Positions 35,774 through 49,600 of a DNA stretch of 64,000 bases are shown here, piece by piece. Where the stretch lies: contig OY829538.1 in assembly GCA_963691705.1 (NCBI GenBank), positions 28,292,836 to 28,356,835 of the forward strand, written 5' to 3'. The notes beneath the pieces are model-generated. The model saw nothing but the letters and a program-made list of their open reading frames with translations. It made no database searches and was not told the DNA's origin. The DNA comes from Viola odorata. Taxonomy: Eukaryota > Streptophyta > Magnoliopsida > Malpighiales > Violaceae. Position 1 is the stretch's first letter. Every line of letters begins with the position of its first letter. The position numbers and the translations under genes were made by a program.

Positions 35774-38700
35774 ATGATGGTCATAGGGTCTGTCATAACC
35801 CATCAGGTTGTTCAAGCTAGCTCTCTCAATGTTAAAACCTGTGATTTACATATTATTTCTTTGATTAAACCACTTGGTCTCCACTATCTAGATGGAGTGG
35901 GTTTCTTCCATATAGAGAAAGACTTTCTTTTCATGAATACGGGTTTCACAATGAAGGTGGACCAGATCTTCAGCCACAACAACAAAGGGAACTACAAATT
36001 TCCTCCACTGCATGCAGAAGGCAACCCTGTTCTACCTCTTGATGTAGATCTGCCCCCACCAGCTGCTGAACCTCAGCCAGTCCTTGCACTACAACCTGCT
36101 CGTCCACCAAATCCTCCATCAGCTGCTTCTAGTACCTCCCAGACAGATTCCCACAACTTAGCAACCCTCGCAGCTCGGACTGAGCTCCTGTGTGAGCTCT
36201 TTGAGCTCCAGCAAAAAACTGCTAGCGGTAAATTGACCCGGAGGCCGTTGTACATGCCAAGATAAAGATGATGGTCATAGGGTCTGTCATAACCCATCAG
36301 GTTGTTCAAGCTAGCTCTCTCAATGTTAAAACCTGTGATTTACATATTATTTCTTTGATTAAACCATTTGGTCTCCACTGTCTAGATGGAATGGGTTTCT
36401 TCCATATAGAGAAAGGTTTTCTTTTGATGAATACAGGTCTCACAATCAAGGTAGACCTGATCTTCAGCCACAAGAACAAAGGGAACTAAAAATTTCCTCC
36501 ACTGCATGCAGAAGGCAACCCTGTTCTACCTCTTGATGTAGATCTGCCCCCACCAGTTCCTGCACCTCAGCCAGTCCTTGCACAACAACCTGCTCCTCCA
36601 CCAAATCCTCCATCAGCTGCTGCTAGTACCTCCCAGACAGATTCTCACAACTTAACAACCCTCGCAGCTCGGACTGAGCTTCTGTGTGAGCTCTTTGAGC
36701 TCCAGCAAAAAACTGCTAGCGGTAAATTGACCCGGAGGCCGTTGTACATGCCAAGATAAAGATGATGACCTCGGGGTCTGTCATAACCCATCAGGTTGTT
36801 CAAGCTAACTCTCTCAATGTTAAAACCTATGATTTACATGTTATTTCTTTGATTAAACCACTTGGTCTCCGCTGTCTAGATGGAATGGGTTTCTTTCATA
36901 TAGAGAAAGGCTTTCTTTTCATGAGTAAAGGTTTCACAATCAAGGTGGACCAGATCATCAGCCACAAAAACAAAGGGAACTACAAATTTCCTCCACTGCA
37001 TGCAGAAGGCAACCCTGGTTTACCTCTTGATGTTGATCTGCCCCCACCAGCTCCTGCACCTCAGCCAGTCCTTGCACCACAACCTGCTCGTCCACCAAAT
37101 CCTCCATCAGCTGCTTCTAGTACCTCCTAGACAGATTCCCACAACTTTGCAACCCTCACAGCTCGGACTGAGCTCCTGTGTGAGCTCTTTGAGCTCCAGC
37201 AAAAAACTGCTAGTGGTAAATTGACCCGGAGGCCATTGTACATGCCAAGATAAAGATGATGGTCATAGGGTCTGTCATAACCCATCAGGTTGTTCAAGCT
37301 AGCTCTCTCAGTGTTAAAACCTGTGATTTACATATTATTTCTTTGATTAAACCACTTGGTCTCCATTGTCTAGATGGAATGGGTTTCTTCCATATAGAGA
37401 AAGGTTTTCTTTTGATGAATACAGGTCTCACAATCAAGGTAGACCAGATCTTCAGCCACAAGAACAAAGGGAACTACAAATTTCCTCCAGTGGATGCAGA
37501 AGGCTACCCTGTTCTACCTCTTAAAGAGGATCTGCCCCCACCAGCTCCTGCACCTCAGCCAGTCCTTGCACCACAACCTGCTCGTCCACCAAATCCTCCA
37601 TCAGCTGCTTCTTGTACCTCCCAGACAGATTCCCACAACTTAGCAACCCTCGCAGCTCGGACTGAGCTCCTGTGTGAGCTCTTTGAGCTCCAGCAAAAAA
37701 CTGCTAGCGGTAAATTGACCCGGAGGCCGTTGTACATGCCAAGATAAAGATGATGGTCATAGGGTCTGTCATAACCCATCAGGTTGTTCAAGCTAGCTCT
37801 CTCAATGTTAAAACCTGTGATTTACATATTATTTCTTTGATTAAACCACTTGGTCTCCACTATCTAGATGGAGTGGGTTTCTTCCATATAGAGAAAGACT
37901 TTCTTTTCATGAATACGGGTTTCACAATGAAGGTGGACCAGATCTTCAGCCACAACAACAAAGGGAACTGGAAATTTCCTCCACTGCATGCAGAAGGCAA
38001 CCCTGTTCTACCTCTTGATGTAGATCTGCCCCCACCAGCTGCTGAACCTCAGCCAGTCCTTGCACTACAACCTGCTCGTCCACCAAATCCTCCATCAGCT
38101 GCTTCTAGTACCTCCCAGACAGATTCCCACAACTTAGCAACCCTCGCAGCTCGGACTGAGCTCCTGTGTGAGCTCTTTGAGCTCCAGCAAAAAACTGCTA
38201 GCGGTAAATTGACCCGGAGGCCGTTGTACATGCCAAGATAAAGATGATGGTCATAGGGTCTGTCATAACCCATCAGGTTGTTCAAGCTAGCTCTCTCAAT
38301 GTTAAAACCTGTGATTTACATATTATTTCTTTGATTAAACCATTTGGTCTCCACTGTCTAGATGGAATGGGTTTCTTCCATATAGAGAAAGGTTTTCTTT
38401 TGATGAATACAGGTCTCACAATCAAGGTAGACCTGATCTTCAGCCACAAGAACAAAGGGAACTAAAAATTTCCTCCACTGCATGCAGAAGGCAACCCTGT
38501 TCTACCTCTTGATGTAGATCTGCCCCCACCAGCTCCTGCACCTCAGCCAGTCCTTGCACAACAACCTGCTCCTCCACCAAATCCTCCATCAGCTGCTGCT
38601 AGTACCTCCCAGACAGATTCTCACAACTTAACAACCCTCGCAGCTCGGACTGAGCTTCTGTGTGAGCTCTTTGAGCTCCAGCAAAAAACTGCTAGCGGTA

Positions 38701-39725
38701 AATTGACCCGGAGGCCGTTGTACATGCCAAGATAAAGATGATGACCTCGGGGTCTGTCATAACCCATCAGGTTGTTCAAGCTAACTCTCTCAATGTTAAA
38801 ACCTATGATTTACATGTTATTTCTTTGATTAAACCACTTGGTCTCCGCTGTCTAGATGGAATGGGTTTCTTTCATATAGAGAAAGGCTTTCTTTTCATGA
38901 ATAAAGGTTTCACAATCAAGGTGGACCAGATCATCAGCCACAAAAACAAAGGGAACTACAAATTTCCTCCACTGCATGCAGAAGGCAACCCTGGTTTACC
39001 TCTTGATGTTGATCTGCCCCCACCAGCTCCTGCACCTCAGCCAGTCCTTGCACCACAACCTGCTCGTCCACCAAATCCTCCATCAGCTGCTTCTAGTACC
39101 TCCTAGACAGATTCCCACAACTTTGCAACCCTCACAGCTCGGACTGAGCTCCTGTGTGAGCTCTTTGAGCTCCAGCAAAAAACTGCTAGTGGTAAATTGA
39201 CCCGGAGGCCATTGTACATGCCAAGATAAAGATGATGGTCATAGGGTCTGTCATAACCCATCAGGTTGTTCAAGCTAGCTCTCTCAGTGTTAAAACCTGT
39301 GATTTACATATTATTTCTTTGATTAAACCACTTGGTCTCCATTGTCTAGATGGAATGGGTTTCTTCCATATAGAGAAAGGTTTTCTTTTGATGAATACAG
39401 GTCTCACAATCAAGGTAGACCAGATCTTCAGCCACAAGAACAAAGGGAACTACAAATTTCCTCCAGTGGATGCAGAAGGCTACCCTGTTCTACCTCTTAA
39501 AGAGGATCTGCCCCCACCAGCTCCTGCACCTCAGCCAGTCCTTGCACCACAACCTGCTCGTCCACCAAATCCTCCATCAGCTGCTTCTTGTACCTCCCAG
39601 ACAGATTCCCACAACTTAGCAACCCTCGCAGCTCGGACTGAGCTCCTGTGTGAGCTCTTTGAGCTCCAGCAAAAAACTGCTAGCGGTAAATTGACCCGGA
39701 GGCCGTTGTACATGCCAAGATAAAG
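35774..39725 (+). repeat. 4-unit HOR D-A-B-C, two copies (1,976-bp period)
   Basis: Copies start at 35774 and 37750. Markers are Ala98 in both D units, Asn16 in the B units (GCTAACTCT) and Lys56 in the B units. The B unit at 36762 also has Ser55. The D unit at 37750 has a private Trp74 (AACTGGAAA). The same order continues into the larger 8-unit block that follows. Confidence 0.92.
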
Positions 39726-40169
39726 ATGATGGTCATAGGGTCTGTCATAACCCATCAGGTTGTTCAAGCTAGCTCTCTCAATGTTAAAACCTGTGATTTA
39801 CATATTATTTCTTTGATTAAACCACTTGGTCTCCACTATCTAGATGGAGTGGGTTTCTTCCATATAGAGAAAGACTTTCTTTTCATGAATACGGGTTTCA
39901 CAATGAAGGTGGACCAGATCTTCAGCCACAACAACAAAGGGAACTACAAATTTCCTCGACTGCATGCAGAAGGCAACCCTGTTCTACCTCTTGATGTAGA
40001 TCTGCCCCCACCAGCTCCTGAACCTCAGCCAGTCCTTGCACTACAACCTGCTCGTCCACCAAATCCTCCATCAGCTGCTTCTAGTACCTCCCAGACAGAT
40101 TCCCACAACTTAGCAACCCTCGCAGCTCGGACTGAGCTCCTGTGTGAGCTCTTTGAGCTCCAGCAAAAA

Positions 40170-40181
40170 ACCGCTAGCGGT
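40170..40181 (+). repeat. Perfect 12-bp palindrome in two class D units
   Basis: ACCGCTAGCGGT is a perfect inverted repeat. Other units have ACTGCTAGCGGT or ACTGCTAGTGGT. It recurs at 44122-44133, exactly 3,952 bp away, and serves as a marker of the 8-unit HOR. Confidence 0.8.
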
Positions 40182-42195
40182 AAATTGACCCGGAGGCTGT
40201 TGTACAGGCCAAGATAAAGATGATGGTCATAGGGTCTGTCATAACCCATCAGGTTGTTCAAGCTAGCTCTCTCAATGTTAAAACCTGTGATTTACATATT
40301 ATTTCTTTGATTAAACCATTTGGTCTCCACTGTCTAGATGGAATGGGTTTCTTCCATATAGAGAAAGGTTTTCTTTTGATGAATACAGGTCTCACAATCA
40401 AGGTAGACCTGATCTTCAGCCACAAGAACAAAGGGAACTAAAAATTTCCTCCACTGCATGCAGAAGGCAACCCTGTTCTACCTCTTGATGTAGATCTGCC
40501 CCCACCAGCTCCTGCACCTCAGCCAGTCCTTGCACAACAACCTGCTCCTCCACCAAATCCTCCATCAGCTGCTGCTAGTACCTCCCAGACAGATTCTGAC
40601 AACTTAACAACCCTCGCAGCTCGGACTGAGCTTCTGTGTGAGCTCTTTGAGCTCCAGCAAAAAACTGCTAGCGGTAAATTGACCCGGAGGCCGTTGTACA
40701 TGCCAAGATAAAGATGATGACCTCGGGGTCTGTCATAACCCATCAGGTTGTTCAAGCTAACTCTCTCAATGTTAAAACCTATGATTTACATGTTATTTCT
40801 TTGATTAAACCACTTGGTCTCCGCTGTCTAGATGGAATGGGTTTCTTTCATATAGAGAAAGGCTTTCTTTTCATGAATAAAGGTTTCACAATCAAGGTGG
40901 ACCAGATCATCAGCCACAAGAACAAAGGGAACTACAAATTTCCTCCACTGCATGCAGAAGGCAACCCTGGTTTACCTCTTGATGTTGATCTGCCCCCACC
41001 AGCTCCTGCACCTCAGCCAGTCCTTGCACCACAACCTGCTCGTCCACCAAATCCTCCATCAACTGCTTCTAGTACCTCCTAGACAGATTCCCACAACTTT
41101 GCAACCCTCGCAGCTCGGACTGAGCTCCTGTGTGAGCTCTTTGAGCTCCAGCAAAAAACTGCTAGTGGTAAATTGACCCGGAGGCCATTGTACATGCCAA
41201 GATAAAGATGATGGTCATAGGGTCTGTCATAACCCATCAGGTTGTTCAAGCTAGCTCTCTCAGTGTTAAAACCTGTGATTTACATATTATTTCTTTGATT
41301 AAACCACTTGGTCTCCATTGTCTAGATGGAATGGGTTTCTTCCATATAGAGAAAGGTTTTCTTTTGATGAATACAGGTCTCACAATCAAGGTAGACCAGA
41401 TCTTCAGCCACAAGAACAAAGGGAACTACAAATTTCCTCCAGTGGATGCAGAAGGCTACCCTGTTCTACCTCTTAAAGAGGATCTGCCCCCACCAGCTCC
41501 TGCACCTCAGCCAGTCCTTGCACCACAACCTGCTCGTCCACCAAATCCTCCATCAGCTGCTTCTTGTACCTCCCAGACAGATTCCCATAACTTAGCAACC
41601 CTCGCAGCTCGGACTGAGCTCCTGTGTGAGCTCTTTGAGCTCCAGCAAAAAACTGCTAGCGGTAAATTGACCCGGAGGCCGTTGTACATGCCAAGATAAA
41701 GATGATGGTCATAGGGTCTGTCATAACCCATCAGGTTGTTCAAGCTAGCTCTCTCAATGTTAAACCCTATGATTTACATATTATTTCTTTGATTAAGCCA
41801 TTTGGTCTCTACTGTCTAGATGGAATGGGTTTCTTCCATATAGAGAAAGGTTTTCTTTTGATGAATACAGGTCTCACAATCAAGGTAGACCTGATCTTCA
41901 GCCACAAGAACAAAGGGAACTAAAAATTTCCTCCACTGCATGCAGAAGGCAACCCTGTTCTACCTCTTGATGTAGATCTGCCCCCACCAGCTCCTGCACC
42001 TCAGCCAGTCCTTGCACAACAACCTGCTCGTCCACCAAATCCTCCATAAGCTGCTTCTAGTACCTCCCAGACAGATTCCCACAACTTAGCAACCCTCGCA
42101 GCTCGGACTGAGCTCCTGTGTGAGCTCTTTGAGCTCCAGCAAAAAACTGCTAGCGGTAAATTGACCTGGAGGCCGTTGTACATGCCAAGATAAAG

Positions 42196-42689
42196 ATGAT
42201 GGTCATAGGGTCTGTCATAACCCATCAGGTTGTTCAAGCTAGCTCTCTCAATGTTAAAACCTGTGATTTACATATTATTTCTTTGATTAAACCATTTGGT
42301 CTCCACTGTCTAGATGGAATGGGTTTCTTCCATATAGAGAAAGGTTTTCTTTTGATGAATACAGGTCTCACAATCAAGGTAGACCTGATCTTCAGCCACA
42401 AGAACAAAGGGATCTACAAATTTCCTCCACTGCATGCAGAAGGCAACCCTGTTCTACCTCTTGATGTAGATCTGCCCCCACCAGCTCCTGCACCTCAGCC
42501 AGTCCTTGCACAACAACCTGCTCCTCCACCAAATCCTCCATCAGCTGCTGCTAGTACCTCCCAGACAGATTCTCACAACTTAACAACCCTCGCAGCTCGG
42601 ACTGAGCTTCTGTGTGAGCTCTTTGAGCTCCAGCAAAAAACTGCTAGCGGTAAATTGACCCGGAGGCCGTTGTACATGCCAAGATAAAG
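42196..42689 (+). repeat. Class A unit with an open frame
   Basis: A-type throughout (Phe34, Leu64, Gln106, Ala119), but codon 74 is TAC and codon 73 is ATC (GGGATCTACAAA), so the frame is open to 42687. The unit at 47136 is similar. The counterpart at 46148 has the same Ile73 with TAA at codon 74, so the stop and the Ile73 marker have been separated by exchange or by a new mutation. Confidence 0.87.
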
Positions 42690-43677
42690 ATGATGACCTC
42701 GGGGTCTGTCATAACCCATCAGGTTGTTCAAGCTAACTCTCTCAATGTTAAAACCTATGATTTACATGTTATTTCTTTGATTAAACCACTTGGTCTCCGC
42801 TGTCTAGATGGAATGGGTTTCTTTCATATAGAGAAAGGCTTTCTTTTCATGAATAAAGGTTTCACAATCAAGGTGGACCAGATCATCAGCCACAAAAACA
42901 AAGGGAACTACAAATTTCCTCCACTGCATGCAGAAGGCAACCCTGGTTTACCTCTTGATGTTGATCTGCCCCCACCAGCTCCTGCACCTCAGCCAGTCCT
43001 TGCACCACAACCTGCTCGTCCACCAAATCCTCCATCAGCTGCTTCTAGTACCTCCTAGACAGATTCCCACAACTTTGCAACCCTCACAGCTCGGACTGAG
43101 CTCCTGTGTGAGCTCTTTGAGCTCCAGCAAAAAACTGCTAGTGGTAAATTGACCCGGAGGCCATTGTACATGCCAAGATAAAGATGATGGTCATAGGGTC
43201 TGTCATAACCCATCAGGTTGTTCAAGCTAGCTCTCTCAGTGTTAAAACCTGTGATTTACATATTATTTCTTTGATTAAACCACTTGGACTCCATTGTCTA
43301 GATGGAATGGGTTTCTTCCATATAGAGAAAGGTTTTCTTTTGATGAATACAGGTCTCACAATCAAGGTAGACCAGATCTTCAGCCACAAGAACAAAGGGA
43401 ACTACAAATTTCCTCCAGTGGATGCAGAAGGCTACCCTGTTCTACCTCTTAAAGAGGATCTGCCCCCACCAGCTCCCGCACCTCAGCCAGTCCTTGCACC
43501 ACAACCTGCTCGTCCACCAAATCCTCCATCAGCTGCTTCTTGTACCTCCCAGACAGATTCCCACAACTTAGCAACCCTCGCAGCTCGGACTGAGCTCCTG
43601 TGTGAGCTCTTTGAGCTCCAGCAAAAAACTGCTAGCGGTAAATTGACCCGGAGGCCGTTGTACATGCCAAGATAAAG

Positions 43678-46641
43678 ATGATGGTCATAGGGTCTGTCAT
43701 AACCCATCAGGTTGTTCAAGCTAGCTCTCTCAATGTTAAAACCTGTGATTTACATATTATTTCTTTGATTAAACCACTTGGTCTCCACTATCTAGATGGA
43801 GTGGGTTTCTTCCATATAGAGAAAGACTTTCTTTTCATGAATACGGGTTTCACAATGAAGGTGGACCAGATCTTCAGCCACAACAACAAAGGGAACTACA
43901 AATTTCCTCGACTGCATGCAGAAGGCAACCCTGTTCTACCTCTTGATGTAGATCTGCCCCCACCAGCTCCTGAACCTCAGCCAGTCCTTGCACTACAACC
44001 TGCTTGTCCACCAAATCCTCCATCAGCTGCTTCTAGTACCTCCCAGACAGATTCCCACAACTTAGCAACCCTCGCAGCTCGGACTGAGCTCCTGTGTGAG
44101 CTCTTTGAGCTCCAGCAAAAAACCGCTAGCGGTAAATTGACCCGGAGGCCGTTGTACATGCCAAGATAAAGATGATGGTCATAGGGTCTGTCATAACCCA
44201 TCAGGTTGTTCAAGCTAGCTCTCTCAATGTTAAAACCTGTGATTTACATATTATTTCTTTGATTAAACCATTTGGTCTCCACTGTCTAGATGGAATGGGT
44301 TTCTTCCATATAGAGAAAGGTTTTCTTTTGATGAATACAGGTCTCACAATCAAGGTAGACCTGATCTTCAGCCACAAGAACAAAGGGAACTAAAAATTTC
44401 CTCCACTGCATGCAGAAGGCAACCCTGTTCTACCTCTTGATGTAGATCTGCCCCCACCAGCTCCTGCACCTCAGCCAGTCCTTGCACAACAACCTGCTCC
44501 TCCACCAAATCCTCCATCAGCTGCTGCTAGTACCTCCCAGACAGATTCTGACAACTTAACAACCCTCGCAGCTCGGACTGAGCTTCTGTGTGAGCTCTTT
44601 GAGCTCCAGCAAAAAACTGCTAGCGGTAAATTGACCCGGAGGCCGTTGTACATGCCAAGATAAAGATGATGACCTCGGGGTCTGTCATAACCCATCAGGT
44701 TGTTCAAGCTAACTCTCTCAATGTTAAAACCTATGATTTACATGTTATTTCTTTGATTAAACCACTTGGTCTCCGCTGTCTAGATGGAATGGGTTTCTTT
44801 CATATAGAGAAAGGCTTTCTTTTCATGAATAAAGGTTTCACAATCAAGGTGGACCAGATCATCAGCCACAAGAACAAAGGGAACTACAAATTTCCTCCAC
44901 TGCATGCAGAAGGCAACCCTGGTTTACCTCTTGATGTTGATCTGCCCCCACCAGCTCCTGCACCTCAGCCAGTCCTTGCACCACAACCTGCTCGTCCACC
45001 AAATCCTCCATCAACTGCTTCTAGTACCTCCTAGACAGATTCCCACAACTTTGCAACCCTCGCAGCTCGGACTGAGTTCCTGTGTGAGCTCTTTGAGCTC
45101 CAGCAAAAAACTGCTAGTGGTAAATTGACCCGGAGGCCATTGTACATGCCAAGATAAAGATGATGGTCATAGGGTCTGTCATAACCCATCAGGTTGTTCA
45201 AGCTAGCTCTCTCAGTGTTAAAACCTGTGATTTACATATTATTTCTTTGATTAAACCACTTGGTCTCCATTGTCTAGATGGAATGGGTTTCTTCCATATA
45301 GAGAAAGGTTTTCTTTTGATGAATACAGGTCTCACAATCAAGGTAGACCAGATCTTCAGCCACAAGAACAAAGGGAACTACAAATTTCCTCCAGTGGATG
45401 CAGAAGGCTACCGTGTTCTACCTCTTAAAGAGGATCTGCCCCCACCAGCTCCTGCACCTCAGCCAGTCCTTGCACCACAACCTGCTCGTCCACCAAATCC
45501 TCCATCAGCTGCGTCTTGTACCTCCCAGACAGATTCCCACAACTTAGCAACCCTCGCAGCTCGGACTGAGCTCCTGTGTGAGCTCTTTGAGCTCCAGCAA
45601 AAAACTGCTAGCGGTAAATTGACCCGGAGGCCGTTGTACATGCCAAGATAAAGATGATGGTCATAGGGTCTGTCATAACCCATCAGGTTGTTCAAGCTAG
45701 CTCTCTCAATGTTAAAACCTATGATTTACAAATTATTTCTTTGATTAAGCCATTTGGTCTCCACTGTCTAGATGGAATGGGTTTCTTCCATATAGAGAAA
45801 GGTTTTCTTTTGATGAATACAGGTCTCACAATCAAGGTAGACCTGATCTTCAGCCACAAGAACAAAGGGAACTAAAAATTTCCTCCACTGCATGCAGAAG
45901 GCAACCCTGTTCTACCTCTTGATGTAGATCTGCCCCCACCAGCTCCTGCACCTCAGCCAGTCCTTGCACAACAACCTGCTCGTCCACCAAATCCTCCATA
46001 AGCTGCTTCTAGTACCTCCCAGACAGATTCCCACAACTTAGCAACCCTCGCAGCTCGGACTGAGCTCCTGTGTGAGCTCTTTGAGCTCCAGCAAAAAACT
46101 GCTAGCGGTAAATTGACCCGGAGGCCGTTGTACATGCCAAGATAAAGATGATGGTCATAGGGTCTGTCATAACCCATCAGGTTGTTCAAGCTAGCTCTCT
46201 CAATGTTAAAACCTGTGATTTACATATTATTTCTTTGATTAAACCATTTGGTCTCCACTGTCTAGATGGAATGGGTTTCTTCCATATAGAGAAAGGTTTT
46301 CTTTTGATGAATACAGGTCTCACAATCAAGGTAGACCTGATCTTCAGCCACAAGAACAAAGGGATCTAAAAATTTCCTCCACTGCATGCAGAAGGCAACC
46401 CTGTTCTACCTCTTGATGTAGATCTGCCCCCACCAGCTCCTGCACCTCAGCCAGTCCTTGCACAACAACCTGCTCCTCCACCAAATCCTCCATCAGCTGC
46501 TGCTAGTACCTCCCAGACAGATTCTCACAACTTAACAACCCTCGCAGCTCGGACTGAGCTTCTGTGTGAGCTCTTTGAGCTCCAGCAAAAAACTGCTAGT
46601 GGTAAATTGACCCGGAGGCCGTTGTACATGCCAAGATAAAG
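43678..46641 (+). repeat. 8-unit HOR, partial copy 2 (six units)
   Basis: Units D (43678), A (44172), B (44666), C (45160), A (45654), A (46148) repeat the first six units of the block at 39726, including the Arg78, Thr117, CCATAAGCT and Ile73 markers. One difference matters: the last A unit here stops at codon 74, while its counterpart at 42196 is open. The C unit has Arg85 (CTACCGTGTT). Confidence 0.9.
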
Positions 46642-49600
46642 ATGATGGTCATAGGGTCTGTCATAACCCATCAGGTTGTTCAAGCTAGCTCTCTCAATGT
46701 TAAACCCTGTGATTTACATATTATTTCTTTGATTAAACCACTTGGTCTCCACTGTCTAGAGGGAATGGGTTTCTTCCATATAGAGAAAGGTTTTCTTTTG
46801 ATGAATACAGGTCTCACAATCAAGGTAGACCAGATCTTCAGCCACAAGAACAAAGGGATCTACAAATTTCCTCCAGTGGATGCAGAAGGCTACCGTGTTC
46901 TACCTCTTAAAGAGGATCTGCCCCCACCAGCTCCTGCACCTCAGCCAGTCCTTGCACCACAACCTGCTCGTCCACCAAATCCTCCATCAGCTGCTTCTTG
47001 TACCTCCCAGACAGATTCCCACAACTTAGCAACCCTCGCAACTCGGACTGAGCTCCTGTGTGAGCTCTTTGAGCTCCAGCAAAAAACTGCTAGTGGTAAA
47101 TTGACCCGGAGGCCGTTGTACATGCCAAGATAAAGATGATGGTCATAGGGTCTGTCATAACCCATCAGGTTGTTCAAGCTAGCTCTCTCAATGTTAAAAC
47201 CTGTGATTTACATATTATTTCTTTGATTAAACCATTTGGTCTCCACTGTCTAGATGGAATGGGTTTCTTCCATATAGAGAAAGGTTTTCTTTTGATGAAT
47301 ACAGGTCTCACAATCAAGGTAGACCTGATCTTCAGCCACAAGAACAAAGGGATCTACAAATTTCCTCCACTGCATGCAGAAGGCAACCCTGTTCTACCTC
47401 TTGATGTAGATCTGCCCCCACCAGCTCCTGCACCTCAGCCAGTCCTTGCACAACAACCTGCTCCTCCACCAAATCCTCCATCAGCTGCTGCTAGTACCTC
47501 CCAGACAGATTCTGACAACTTAACAACCCTCGCAGCTCGGACTGAGCTTCTGTGTGAGCTCTTTGAGCTCCAGCAAAAAACTGCTAGCGGTAAATTGACC
47601 CGGAGGCCGTTGTACATGCCAAGATAAAGATGATGACCTCGGGGTCTGTCATCACCCATCAGGTTGTTCAAGCTAGCTCTCTCAATGTTAAAACCTATGA
47701 TTTACATGTTATTTCTTTGATTAAACCACTTGGTCTCCGCTGTCTAGATGGAATGGGTTTCTTTCATATAGAGAAAGGCTTTCTTTTCATGAATACAGGT
47801 TTCACAATCAAGGTGGACCAGATCATCAGCCACAAGAACAAAGGGAACTACAAATTTCCTCCACTGCATGAAGAAGGCAACCCTGTTCTACCTCTTGATG
47901 TTGATCTGCCCCCACCAGCTCCTGCACCTCAGCCGGTCCTTGCAGCACAATCTGCTCGTCCACCAAATCCTCCATCATCTGCTTCTATTACCTCCCAGAC
48001 AGATTCCCACAACTTTGCAACCCTCGCAGCTCGGACTGAGCTCCTGTGTGAGCTCTTTGAGCTCCAGCAAAAAACTGCTAGTGGTAAATTGACCCGGAGG
48101 CCGTTGTACATGCCAAGATAAAGATGATGGTCATAGGGTCTGTCATAACCCATCAGGTTGTTCAAGCTAGCTCTCTCAATGTTAAACCCTGTGATTTACA
48201 TATTATTTCTTTGATTAAACCACTTGGTCTCCACTGTCTAGAGGGAATGGGTTTCTTCCATATAGAGAAAGGTTTTCTTTTGATGAATACAGGTCTCACA
48301 ATCAAGGTAGACCAGATCTTCAGCCACAAGAACAAAGGGAACTACAAATTTCCTCCAGTGGATGCAGAAGGCTACCCTGTTCTACCTCTTAAAGAGGATC
48401 TGCCCCCACCAGCTCCTGCACCTCAGCCAGTCCTTGCACCACAACCTGCTCGTCCACCAAATCCTCCATCAGCTGCTTCTTGTACCTCCCAGACAGATTC
48501 CCACAACTTAGCAACCCTCGCAACTCGGACTGAGCTCCTGTGTGAGCTCTTTGAGCTCCAGCAAAAAACTGCTAGTGGTAAATTGACCCGGAGGCCGTTG
48601 TACATGCCAAGATAAAGATGATGGTCATAGGGTCTGTCATAACCCATCAGGTTGTTCAAGCTAGCTCTCTCAATGTTAAAACCTGTGATTTACATATTAT
48701 TTCTTTGATTAAACCACTTGGTCTCCACTATCTAGATGGAGTGGGTTTCTTCCATATAGAGAAAGACTTTCTTTTCATGAATACGGGTTTCACAATGAAG
48801 GTGGACCAGATCTTCAGCCACAACAACAAAGGGAACTACAAATTTCCTCCACTGCATGCAGAAGGCAACCCTGTTCTACCTCTTGATGTAGATCTGCCCC
48901 CACCAGCTCCTGAACCTCAGCCAGTCCTTGCACTACAACCTGCTCGTCCACCAAATCCTCCATCAGCTGCTTCTAGTACCTCCCAGACAGATTCCCACAA
49001 CTTAGCAACCCTCGCAGCTCGGACTGAGCTCCTGTGTGAGCTCTTTGAGCTCCAGCAAAAAACTGCTAGCGGTAAATTGACCCGGAGTCCGTTGTACATG
49101 CCAAGATAAAGATGATGGTCATAGGGTCTGTCATAACCCATCAGGTTGTTCAAGCTTGCTCTCTCAATGTTAAAACCTGTGATTTACATATTATTTCTTT
49201 GATTAAACCATTTGGTCTCCACTGTCTAGATGGAATGGGTTTCTTCCATATAGAGAAAGGTTTTCTTTTGATGAATACAGGTCTCACAATCAAGGTAGAC
49301 CTGATCTTCAGCCACAAGAACAAAGGGAACTAAAAATTTCCTCCACTGCATGCAGAAGGCAACCCTGTTCTACCTCTTGATGTAGATCTGCCCCCACCAG
49401 CTCCTGCACCACAGCCAGTCCTTGCACAACAACCTGCTCCTCCACCAAATCCTCCATCAGCTGCTGCTAGTACCTCCCAGACAGATTCTCACAACTTAAC
49501 AACCCTCGCAGCTCGGACTGAGCTTCTGTGTGAGCTCTTTGAGCTCCAGCAAAAAACTGCTAGCGGTAAATTGACCCGGAGGCCGTTGTACATGCCAAGA

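Larger units (their letters stand above)
39726..43677 (+). repeat. 8-unit HOR, copy 1 (3,952 bp)
   Basis: Units D (39726), A (40220), B (40714), C (41208), A (41702), A open (42196), B (42690), C (43184). Markers are Arg78 in the D unit (CCTCGACTG), Thr117 in the first B unit, a second nonsense codon in the A unit at 41702 (CCATAAGCT near 42047), and Ile73 in the next A unit. All four recur 3,952 bp later. Confidence 0.9.
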
